This document shows, one piece after another, positions 54,803 to 64,000 of a stretch of 64,000 nt of DNA (position 1 is its first letter; every line of letters starts with the position of its first letter). The DNA is taken from NCBI GenBank assembly GCA_001599595.1, contig BCHH01000015.1:897431-961430 (forward strand), written 5' to 3'. The notes below the pieces were generated by a model that made no database searches, was not told where the DNA came from, and was given only the letters and a program-made list of their open reading frames with translations. This DNA comes from Beverwykella pulmonaria (taxonomy: Eukaryota > Ascomycota > Dothideomycetes > Pleosporales > Melanommataceae). The position numbers and the translations under genes were made by a program.

Positions 54803-57626
54803 ATGGAGGAATATCGCCCGCGAAAGTCGCGAATCGTTATCCCAAACACTAGGGCCCTGCTCGATGTAGTAAAGTCTAGTAAGACTACCACACCACGCGT
54901 CTTATTTGTTCTCTTCGCTGACTTAGTTTTCAACTTCAGGATTTCGATCTGATAAGCCAAAAGGCTCCTTGCGAGGACTCTGGAGCGGAACTAATTCAAG
55001 GGCGAATTCGACTCAAGACCCTCAAGACAAAGATGAGAACCCTCGATTTACGATACCACCTCGCCCCCAAAATCAGGATGCATTGCCGCCAGATTGGAAC
55101 AAGTCAACAGCTGATTCATCGCATGCGCCGTCCCAAAAAATTTATGCTAGCGCTCAACTGAACTCGGCAGATAAACCTCCCAGCACAGAACCCACACAGA
55201 AATCCAATGAACAAGATGAGCCAGTAAAGTTCTATGACAACCATATTGCCTTTGCAATTGATTGTTCAGGAAGCACTAAAGGCCAGATTATCGCCACTGA
55301 GGTTGAAGCTGTCAACAAAATGGCTGACCTCTTGTCCGAAAAGGCAAAAGGAATTGTAGAAATTCTCCCATGGAATCACACAGCTTTGCCAAAATCCACA
55401 TTGGAGAAAATGGATAATTTTCAGGGGAGTGGCGGGACGGACCCTACGGTCCTAAATAGTCACCAGCCTTTCAAGAGGTCACTAGCCGATTCTTCTCTTT
55501 GGGTGCTGCTCACTGATGGTGAGATTGGCCAACAACTCGTCGAGAAATTCGCTGTGGGTATTTCTTCCGCCGGTCTTCATGGAACTGCGTCCATTATAAT
55601 CCTTTTTGGCAATACTCACAACCGGCCTGCAAATTGCAACATCTCCGTGGGACAAGCCGTATTCGCAGTGACTCCTAACTGTCTATTCTTGTACCATGAC
55701 GTATCGTCTCACAAAGTTTATGTTCTCCAGTACAAGGGAAGTTTCAGGTCCTTACTTCCACAACATAAAGGAGGCATAACGTTGAATCATTCGGTTTCCT
55801 GGAACGATTTGCCAACGATCGAATATAGTGATCTTAAAGATTTGAGTATTCCAAAGCCCGTCCAATTGGAGAAGGACCGCATCATTCTCTCGAGCGGTCT
55901 GCAGTTTAGCTTGAAAGACATTTACAAAAACACTTTGGCTCCAGCCATTACCAGAGAAATATTCAGTAATAATGAGAATTTGAACACTCTGATTTTGACG
56001 GGGATAACCCGTGGCCGAGAACGTGACGTCCAACGCTGGATAGCCAAGCAGAATATCGACAAGGATGACCCGCTATGGACAAAGAGAGCAGATAGCAACG
56101 GTAACGCCCTGCGCCTAACGGAACAACTCATGGAAATGCAGAAAGATGGTAGTACAGCAAAACCAACAATGGAAAAGATCAAGACTCAGTTAAGAGAGGC
56201 TCACAAGACTAATTGGGAGCTATTTGCACGAAGGACCAACGAGCTAGAAGCGATTGCAATGAGGCGCGACGTGGTCATCCGTGAAGCATCCGATCATATT
56301 TCTGCCAGCACTTGTGGCGACGATGATGACCGATTTAGCTGTGCCACATTGTCCAGACCCTCGCGGAGTCTTGCGGGCTGGGAGAGGGACGAAGGCTACG
56401 AGACAAGGGCTAGGCCCTCCGAGTGGAGGACTACACGCGACGAGCCGGCAACTCAAGATCCGACCCAAACCGGGAGAGCGGCCGAGCTAATTTATATCCC
56501 TGGATTCGAATTCAAAGCAAGCCATAGTGAACAGTCAGCCAGGAGGTGCAAAGAGAAACAAGGCCTTTACGGCTTTTGTGAGCTGTGTGGAGGCCGCAGC
56601 AACATGCTCTGTTTGCTACTCAAGGCTCCACCTCTAGGAATGTCAACTCCTGGATTCCCTCAAGCAGGTGGTGAACGGCCGAGGCAGAGATATCCACTGG
56701 CTCTTGGGAACTACCCGGAAACCGACGTTATCGAAACGTCAATTTACTGTGATGCCTGTTCATATAATGTGTTACAGCTCGGTAAATCCGTTTACGGCGA
56801 CAAAATCACGGCTGTACTACCACTTTGCGAACTGAACCACGATGTCAACCGCAAGAGCTGGCTGGCTAGCCTGGATACTGCTTTCCAGGAACGATTCCAC
56901 GAGGACGATCTAATGCTCATCTTTCTCGCAGTGATGTACAGCGCCATCAATCACTTAGCTTCCTTAGACGAGGACCACTTGACATTTACCATCCATGCAC
57001 TCAAATGGGCCAGTGATAGTCTCATCAAGACGGCCGACATACCCATCGAGCTTAGCGCCACGCCCGAAGTGCTCTCTTCGGTCGGGGCATTGACAGTCAA
57101 GTGCTTCCAGACCGTCGTTCCAGACCGACTCGCTCGCTTTGGACCAGAGGACTGGGCGTTCCTGACGTATCCGCTGGACGGTTTTGAAGTTTTCGTGCAC
57201 GCAATGTACGAAATTGACCCAAGCGACAAAACTTCCGAAGAAGTACGCCGTCTGGTGTGGCTCCGCCTCCTGTTTTCCATAACCGAGCACATTTACCAGC
57301 TCCAAGCAGTTCAAGGAGCTGCAGCTGCTTCAACATCACTCTCTCAAGTTCTCTCAGAGCAAAGAGTGGTTGAGAATGCCGAAAAGGCAGAGTTCAGTCT
57401 GGATTCGTTAGACGGTACGTTCATACTGCCCTCCGAACTTCCAAGCTTTCGGAAAATGCCACCTTTTGCAGAAATTCAGTCTAAAGGGCTGCAAAACCTT
57501 GCAGTCTTCTTGTATGCTCTGGCTAAAGTTGATGAGACCTTTGACCGTGCAGAAGATCTTTTCGACTATCTCAAGGATCAATTTCATTTGCGCAAGGTTT
57601 TCAAATCTCCATTTGTTGATTGTTAA
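54803..57626 (+). CDS. VWA-domain protein with a cysteine-rich (zinc-binding) module, unknown function
   Basis: Exon 1 (54803-54878, MEEYRPRKSRIVIPNTRALL) and exon 2 (54940-57626) join in frame (donor GTAAGA, acceptor TTCAG) to give 920 residues. Residues about 30-115 are Pro/Gln-rich. A von Willebrand A domain follows with a full MIDAS: D133-x-S135-x-S137 (AIDCSGSTKG), T192 (GSGGTDP) and D218 (VLLTDGEIG). A helical linker precedes a Cys module: C572-x2-C575, C583, then C629-x2-C632 (FCELCGG, YCDACSYN). An all-helical C-terminus runs to VFKSPFVDC. I know no named family for this layout. VWA/MIDAS proteins usually bind a partner through a metal. It neighbours the HET-NACHT gene, so a role in recognition or immunity is possible (inference only). 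Confidence 0.75.
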
Positions 57627-57933
57627 TGCTCACTATTCGACGTAAGTATATGGAGGGTCTGGCACGAATGTATGAATATCAAGCACTCATTTGCTCGTTG
57701 AAACTTAATTGCAGGTATTTCCTATGTTTATTATATATAACCTCAGTCAATTTTACACACAAACAAAATGAAGAAGTATTCTAAGTGTCATTTGATGTGG
57801 AAGTCGTAGTTTTATGTTCTTGCTCTAAGAATCTTTGGTCTAGTAAAAAAAATCTTCTCTTACATTCCAATACCCAATCTTGCTTTGGAATATCATCATG
57901 ATGTAATTAACAACGTACGGTTCCAAAATTGCT
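57627..57933. other. Intergenic, AT-rich 3' flanks
   Basis: Convergent 3' ends of the VWA gene and the low-complexity gene. No element recognised. Confidence 0.45.
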
Positions 57934-58578
57934 TTAAACGGAGCCTGTAGATGCCGCAGAGTATCCGGCGGGTGGCTTTGGCCTGGCTTCTCCAGAATGT
58001 GAACTGGAAGTTGTCGCTACAGAAGACATGCCTCTGCTGAAGGAAGACAAATTAGCTGAACCCGCAGACCGGGAGCCAGAGTATCCTTTGGGAGGTCGTG
58101 GCTTCGCTTCCTCGGATACTTGGCTCGCTGCTGAAGTGTCATCAGTGCGCAGGGTTGCGTCTTCGCGCCGCATCTGTGACCGTCGACCTGGCGGCGGTGG
58201 GGCGGGCGGGCGCTGAGGCATCACCGATCTCAGCGGCGAAATAATGGATTCGGCTTGTCGGACTGCTTTTATGGCCCAGTTTGGATTATAGGACGTGGAG
58301 TAGCCGGACTTGGTTCTGGAGGTTGATATTACTGAGGGCGCCTTATAATCAGGCTCTGAGCTCTCTGTTCTGGAAATTGGCAGACTGGATGGCAGACTGG
58401 ATGGCGCTTCTGATTTGGACGGGCTGATGTCAGGTGGTGTCGTTGACCGTGTGTCTGGTTGAGTGCCCGAGGCTTGTAAACTTGTGGGAACCAGCCATTC
58501 AGACATGAAAGAGGAAGAATACTTGCTACTCGCGACCGACAAGGCTAGCGGAGCTGGACGAGGAGGTGATTTGTCCAT
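57934..58578 (-). CDS. Low-complexity Ser/Pro-rich hypothetical protein
   Basis: A single frame of 214 residues from ATG 58578 (MDKSPPRPAPLALSVASSKY). The middle has a more ordered patch, SYNPNWAIKAVRQAESIISP, followed by PQRPPAPPPPGRRSQ. The C-terminus carries a repeated motif, EEAKPRPPKGYSGS and GEARPKPPAGYSAA, each about 15 residues. No family recognised. It may be a disordered adaptor (PPxGYS could bind a small domain), or not a real gene. Confidence 0.5.
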   Translation of the reverse strand: MDKSPPRPAPLALSVASSKYSSSFMSEWLVPTSLQASGTQPDTRSTTPPDISPSKSEAPSSLPSSLPISRTESSEPDYKAPSVISTSRTKSGYSTSYNPNWAIKAVRQAESIISPLRSVMPQRPPAPPPPGRRSQMRREDATLRTDDTSAASQVSEEAKPRPPKGYSGSRSAGSANLSSFSRGMSSVATTSSSHSGEARPKPPAGYSAASTGSV

Positions 58579-58674
58579 GATTTTTTGGACATATCCGCAG
58601 CGAGAATGCTAGAGCTCAAAATGTATTTCAGATGTTCAATTGAAAGGAGGCACTAACAGCCCCATCGCCAAGCT

Positions 58675-58740
58675 TGCATAGCCACATTGTCAAGCATGCA
58701 TAGCCACATTGTCGAGCATGCACAGCCTATGGTTAGGGTT
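58675..58740. repeat. Short tandem repeat GCATAGCCACATTGTC
   Basis: Three imperfect copies of GCATAGCCACATTGTCAAGCAT lie just upstream of the CorA-like gene. Confidence 0.7.
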
Positions 58741-58843
58741 GCACAGCCCGCCATTCTCATCACCACCTGCGGTTTCATCACGGCAACACAAAAACACGTA
58801 CAAGAATCACGAGCATCAGCCAAAACAGAGATTAAATTCCACG

Positions 58844-60809
58844 ATGGCTTGGGTGTACAATATTCCAGACTATGAACCCGATATGTCAGTTGTCAGGGAG
58901 TGTTTTGAGGGTACAGATCTCAGCCTGACCGTTTGCCTAGAGAACAAGCCAAAGAAACGAAAAAAGCGTTCGAGGACTTCGAATTGTCTCTTCTCTCGGA
59001 TGAAACGGCTGTTCGTAGAAGTTACTGTGTTGTTGATGGCAAGCAGTATCACACCAGCATCCTCGATGAAGCACATTTAGCCGACGCTCTAGCAGTTCGT
59101 CCCATCTGCTCTGTAACACTGTCATGTATGTTGACCATGGAAAAACAGTCCGAAAGAGAGCCAAATCATTATGAGTTATTGTGCGTCATCTTTCCGGTAT
59201 TCAGGCGTACTTAGCTAAGAATCTGAAACAGCTTCGTCTGTCGCCATCTCAAGGAGAAGAAGATTCCAAAGCCTTCAGATTCGCACAAGCTTCGAATAAC
59301 TAGCGAAAGCTTTCAAGAGCTCGCAATTAAACGTAGCGTCCCGCCAGCATTCATATCTGCATTATGCCGACATTACCTTCCTGCAGGCCGTGGGCTGCGA
59401 AAGACATCCACCGAAAACTATTACGCCTGGCATCTCTTACCCGTCCGAGTGCAAGTCCGTAGTATAGAGACCAATCCTGGAAATGCCACCAGTTCAACGG
59501 CGAGCAACAATCAGATGAATCCTTTCCATTACTTACGTCTCCCTGATATGAACGTAGAGATCCGCGGCTCATCTATCGCCATTTTCTCGTCACACTGCCC
59601 AAAGAAAGCGTCTTCGACATTTATAGTCGTCAATTTCCTTAGCGGAAGCTGGCCTAAGGTTGTAGAAGAGCCGCGAGAACGAATAGAAGAGGCATTGAAG
59701 CACTCTTCGAAGCCAGGGGAGTCCGGAGATGGAATGTTTATATACCTAATCTACATTAGCACCACTGCTAGATGGTGGACAAATGCTCTCAATAGCGTCA
59801 ACGAGCAGTTGATAAGCTATGTAAGCCATCACATTCCACAGAATCTTGTGAGGGAAGGAGGCCCATATATCTAACCATCCACAGGAGGCACAATTGCAAG
59901 GTGAAATGGATAGCGACAGCGCTCCGTCTACGGCCTTCTATACCCGAGTTAACCGCTCTCTACATATCGTAGCGGCGCATCTTCATCGCTACTGCTCTGA
60001 GCTGAAGACGCTTGAAGAAACCATCCTCAGCCTCCGAGATCACCATGCAGTAATCTCGAACTGTATGCTGCAAACGGACAGCGATCGGGCAGAGCGTGTA
60101 CAGCGCGGTTTTGAGCAGATCCTCTCGCAGGTCAAAGCCAGTTTGTATCTTGTCCAGGAGCTTGAGAAGAAGAGCACGAACATTCTTGCATTGGTATTTT
60201 CGCTTTTTTTTTTTAAATCCTAATATCATTCTGGGTCCGGATTGGCTGATGCTCCTCAAGCTCTTCAACGGTATGCACATCATCAGTGATCGCCAAGTGC
60301 TAGAGAATGGGCGTGCCATGCAGAAAATTCTGGCCGCTACACAAATGGAGACGAAGCTTGCGCGGCACCTCGCAAACCAGAATCAATGGTTGGCTGAGGA
60401 GATGAAGAAGGATAGTGTAGCTATGAAGACGGTACGGTCTGCTCAAGTTATTTTGAACCCTACTGACCATAACGTGAAGATTGCGATAGTTACTATGTTC
60501 TTCCTACCTGGAGCGACGTTTGCCGTAAGACACTCTTGATTCTTTCTTTCATACGATGCGTTTCGAATTTAATTGCCATAGTCGTACCTAACTCTAACGT
60601 GATAGACACTCCTGTCGATGCCATTTTTCACCCAGAATCCCTGGCTACAGAACACTTCGAGATTGTGGATCTGGTTCACTTTTACAATTCCAACGACAAT
60701 CATAGCATTTCTGTTCTACCTATATTGTCGAAGACGCGATAACAGGCGGCCAAAAAGAATGGATGCCGAAAGTTATGAGGATAGAGAGCTTGGGGATATG
60801 GATCAGTAG
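58844..60809 (+). CDS. CorA-like membrane protein (fungal type), 5' structure uncertain
   Basis: ATG 58844 (MAWVYNIPDYEPDMSVVREC) opens the reading, but the frame must change by about 58,920-58,930 to reach PREQAKETKKAFEDFELSLL. No intron of normal length explains this, so an indel is possible. Later exons give CRHLKEKKIPKPSDSHKLRI, PPAFISALCRHYLPAGRGLR and ENYYAWHLLPVRVQV, then a long helical part (AHLHRYCSELKTLEETILSL, QTDSDRAERVQRGFEQILSQ, ATQMETKLARHLANQNQWLA). It ends in two membrane helices: IAIVTMFFLPGATFA-TLLSMPFF and LWIWFTFTIPTTIIAFLFYL. This is the arrangement of fungal CorA-like proteins related to Mg2+ channels, which often lack a proven transport role. About five short introns (e.g. 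GTAAGA donor at 60,523). Function unknown. Confidence 0.65.
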
Positions 60810-63091
60810 ATTTAACCCTAAGCCCTCTGTTCTTAGAGTACATGAAGTTTTTAAATTATTAGAGATCTAAGTTGTGCACACCTTTGGGTGTGGTATGGCC
60901 TCGAGTCTTTAGATAGGTTAGCGACAGCCAATACAAGGTTTCAACTGGTAGCATTTAGATATGGCTAGTGGCTAAACAAGAAACAAGACTATTTTGAGGG
61001 ATACTTCCATTTCCCAGAGGGCCCGTGTGTCTATTGATCACGTGACACGTCATGTGTATAGTCTCTCCGAATCCTTTGAGTATCCTGAAGGTTTGATCTC
61101 GTCTCTTATTTATATTGATAGAAAGAGTCTATTTACATCTTATCTATTTTGTTAGTTCTGTTCTCTGCCAGTGTCACCTTTACAATTAAATCCTTCCTGC
61201 CACCCGGTAGTTATGATGCCCGATTTTAGCTCCCGCAGTGAGCTCGCTCCGGATCGCCCCCATTTCCAAGCTCTAACCTATTGCCCATCAGGATTCTGCT
61301 ATAGGAGATTCTTATGAAGGTACTGCTGACAGATGCCGTATCTGCTTTGATACCCTCCAGCGTGTGCAATGTGGGTCTCTAACCCAACACATCTGCCCCG
61401 TTTCCTTTGTCGGGCCACGCTTTAAGTAGTTTTCGAGCCGGGGAGAAAAATAAGCAAATTAGTAAGATATAAGGTATCGGAGTGCGCGGTCACGTTATAT
61501 GGACGAGATAAATCAGGGACTGAGTTGATTTAGAAGCTATGGAAATCGACGAGTATATATATCCAGCTATGACTAATCGAGACATGTGACTAAGCGTACA
61601 GTACACGTGGTATCCAAGATCATATAGTGCACGTGATATTCACGTGATATACCGTGATATGAGGTTATTTACGTCAAATACTATCAAGCTCTTACCTTTC
61701 TAGTCGACCAAAAGATTCTTAGTACACCGGCTCATCACATTCCCAGTGCATCTGCGATAAAGCTCTTATCTTTTAGTACTAATACTCGCGTGTAGAGCGG
61801 AGCCTTCTCCAAGTAGGCGTCGAAATCATCCATATCGACATGGTGGTTGGAATCATCTGTGCCAGCGCAGATATAATTAGATTCGCCAACCTGATATATC
61901 TTTCATGAGGGCTCATTTATTGCTCACATCCTGCTTAAGAAATCCTGCTTCCGAATCAACAGCTGAGGCTGCAGCAATTCTAGAGTAAGCCGGAGCGGAT
62001 TTGCCTTCCATACACGTGGTCTCATCCTCACAATCTTCCGTGATCCACTAAATTATGCGAAGTGAGACCTATATAACTAATGAGGAGGGGTCGGAGAAAT
62101 CCGCGTAAAGGGGCCCACTGTGGCATTGTGAAGAATGAATTGATTACCTGGAAACTGCTAGTACTAAAATCCACCATGCGCATCTGAGAAGTGCTATCGC
62201 TTTGTCCTATAGGATTTCCAGTGAATGAAGTTGTAGGGGACACGACGTTGGCGACACAATAACATAGCCCGTAGAAGTATTGAGTGGTAGGAGTAGGACT
62301 CATCATGGATGATGGGGCCAGAGCAGAAGCTGGATGACTACTTGAAGTGGAAGAGCATCTAGATGAAACCGACATTGTACTTTTGTGGGGTATTGGAGAG
62401 ACCTCGTATGAGACGGGTGGGAATTTCCATGACCAGATGAAGTCGATCGCCCAGGAAGGGATGAACAGTATCTAGAGCGTTTGACGCTAGGCTCCCGAAG
62501 GCGTAGCGCCGTCAGTCCGCGTCAGTACGCGACGTTCAGCCATAGGCACAATTAGATAAGTCGTATTGTGAGGTATAAGAGTGATGGGCAACCAAGCGAA
62601 AGGTGAGCTGACTACAAAATATCTCAGAATTTTTTTACATAGGTTTACATAAGCGATGGAAGAAGCCGGACTTGAGCGTGGTCGAATGAGGTGCAACCTC
62701 GTTAGGGTTGAGGTCGCCATCGGGGCCCGGCACCATGTTCGGCAGGCCGCATGGGCCGCCCGGCAGCAGCGGGAACTAGCTAGGCGAGACGCTAGGATGT
62801 GATAAAAACTACTGTGTAAGTCCGGGATAAATGTCCCCCTCAACAATTCAAAGGGTTTTTTTGGTGCCCCTCAGACAAGATCCTGGCCATTTTTGCCCTG
62901 CTATCATCACTGCGATCTCTTCTTATTATCCACTGTGTTGGCTTTTCTACTACTTATCACATAAATATCTTGACAGTGCTCTTCTTATTCCCTATCAAGG
63001 TTAAATGTCAAAGTTCCTAGTTATAAAAGCGTCAGTTAGGTGCTATTTGCTACCTCAGAGCAAGCGTCTCCATAAGCTCTATGAATAATAA
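60810..63091. other. Gene-poor right flank
   Basis: No convincing gene in 2.3 kb. Minus-strand open frames at 62,028-62,375 and 62,487-62,846 show no domain. The plus strand near 62,660-62,805 reads EEAGLERGRMRCNLVRVEVA and AAWAARQQRELARRDARM, a possible end of a mobile-element protein but too short to assign. Several CACGTGATAT and TACACGTGG repeats occur at about 61,600-61,660. One TGTGGGG is at 62,384-62,390. Confidence 0.4.
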
Positions 63092-63195
63092 CCAGTTACG
63101 GAAAGCGGATATGAGCAAACCGGCAACAATTCAAGCGAGGAAAATCAAAACGCAAAACGTACTTCGCAAAAATCAACAAACACATGCTGTTGGTA
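63092..63195. repeat. Dispersed repeat, copy B (partial)
   Basis: AAACCGGCAACAATTCAAGC, then AAAATCAACAAACACATG match positions 10-85 of the window in order. The match then stops, so the copy is truncated. It is followed by TGTTGCAACAGCGG-type inverted CAA/TTG repeats. Confidence 0.65.
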
Positions 63196-63424
63196 TTGTT
63201 GCAACAGCGGTGATACACTGCTGCAACAACTGCTGTTGTCAATTACAAACTGTGGGTTTAACGCTAGCTTAGCGTCTAAACCTCTACAGCCCTATAAAGC
63301 TATGACTCTAGATAGACTGCGAAAGACAAGACGAAAATTATAACTGAATATCCTACACCCGATATAGCCACCAGACTCTCCTAGACTGTTGGCCCGTATC
63401 ACGTAGAACCAGTGACTCCGCTTC

Positions 63425-63560
63425 AACAATGGATACACGATTGTGATCGTGATCCCCCCAAACCGATACNCGATTGTGATCGTGATCACCCCCGAAACGG
63501 ATACACGGTCGTGACCGTGATCCAGAAGTCGATACACGGTCGTGACCGTGATCGCAAAAC
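63425..63560. repeat. Tandem repeat, GATACACGRTYGTGATCGTGATC unit
   Basis: Four imperfect units of about 33-40 bp, each with a GATACACG start and a palindromic GATCGTGATC-like centre. One unknown base (N) lies at 63,470. The first two units share ATTGTGATCGTGATC, the last two GTCGTGACCGTGATC, so they evolved in pairs. Confidence 0.7.
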
Positions 63561-63759
63561 CCCTTCCGCCAACCCCCCGCAGCAACCAGTTCCTTCCAGT
63601 TACTGCCCCGGGAATCTTCAGCTCACGCTCAGCAACACCATTACGGTTGACTGTAGGTTGAGTAGGTTCGTGTCCATTTCACCTTACCGCTCCGACCTAC
63701 CGCAGTAGGCCGAGTAGCCGGTATACCGACACATGCACACCCATTAATAATAACATACC

Positions 63760-64000
63760 ACCAACACAGAGCAAGGTTTAAATACAGAAAGCAGATATAA
63801 GCAAACTAGCAACAATTTGAGTGAGGAAAATACAAATCTAAAACGCACATTGTAAAATTAACAAACACATACGTACTTACAAATAACAACATACTAACAT
63901 ACTAACATAGAGCAAGGTTTAAAGTTATATCTTACAGTGTCCTTATGTTTGCAACGTACAGCAGACAGTAAAAAGAAAAAGTGACAAAATTTATTAGCTC
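63760..64000. repeat. Dispersed repeat, copy C (reaches the window end)
   Basis: GAGCAAGGTTTAAA occurs twice (about 63,770 and 63,908). Between and after these come CTAGCAACAATTTGAGTGAG, AATTAACAAACACATACG and CTTACAGTGTCCTTATGTTTG, matching copy A. The copy probably continues past the window. Confidence 0.65.

Noticed and set aside
62487..62846. 119-codon minus-strand frame near the right repeats
   Set aside because: The composition is that of a shadow frame. The opposite strand reads more naturally but is also unassignable.
1..64000. tRNA and rRNA genes
   Set aside because: I saw no cloverleaf with A and B boxes or rRNA segment by eye. A tRNAscan or Infernal run would be needed to exclude them.

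Overview
The window reads as nuclear DNA of a filamentous ascomycete (Pezizomycotina). Genes carry short GT-AG introns of about 45-75 bp. Protein families are typical of these fungi: Zn2Cys6 and C2H2 regulators with a fungal regulatory middle domain, HET-NACHT proteins, type-B carboxylesterases, a Tpa1/Ofd1 hydroxylase and a P450. Several AT-rich stretches with decayed repeats look as if C-to-T mutated, as repeat-induced point mutation would do.

Layout. (1) 1-6.7 kb is an accessory, partly decayed left end. It has copies of a dispersed repeat, a DUF2235/ankyrin-repeat gene, a broken NCS1 permease and an arylsulfotransferase-like gene with two in-frame stops. (2) 6.8-20.2 kb is mostly ordinary: a Zn2Cys6 regulator, a carboxylesterase, a gamma-butyrobetaine-dioxygenase-like enzyme divergent from the mitochondrial thiamine pyrophosphate carrier, the Tpa1/Ofd1 prolyl hydroxylase, and a long acidic protein of unknown role. 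(3) 20.2-47.8 kb is the most interesting part. It holds a P450, a C2H2 regulator, a mitochondrial oxodicarboxylate carrier, a class III CoA-transferase (SUGCT type), a homogentisate-dioxygenase-like enzyme with an acidic tail, a PcaB-type cycloisomerase, a thiolase, a maleylacetate-reductase-like enzyme, a SCOT-type CoA-transferase, an NmrA-like protein, a 3-hydroxyisobutyrate-dehydrogenase-like enzyme, an SDR, a carboxylesterase and an MBL-fold lactonase-like enzyme. Together these resemble a catabolic route for an aromatic or lactone compound through a beta-ketoadipate-type trunk to acetyl-CoA and succinyl-CoA. (4) 47.8-64 kb is an accessory right end: a gene-poor AT-rich stretch, a HET-NACHT gene with one in-frame stop, a HET relic, a VWA/zinc-binding protein, a low-complexity protein, a CorA-like membrane protein, and more copies of the dispersed repeat seen at position 1.

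The main new observation is that nearly every promoter in region 3 carries TGTGGGG (or CCCCACA), twice inside clean inverted repeats. The two fingers of the C2H2 regulator encoded in the same region have helix residues that, by the zinc-finger recognition code, predict GTG-GGG. I propose a self-contained, co-regulated catabolic cluster with its own activator. The CreA/Mig1 repressor, whose consensus also covers GTGGGG, is the main rival explanation. All splice sites are read by eye. Where a junction did not resolve cleanly, the entry says so.
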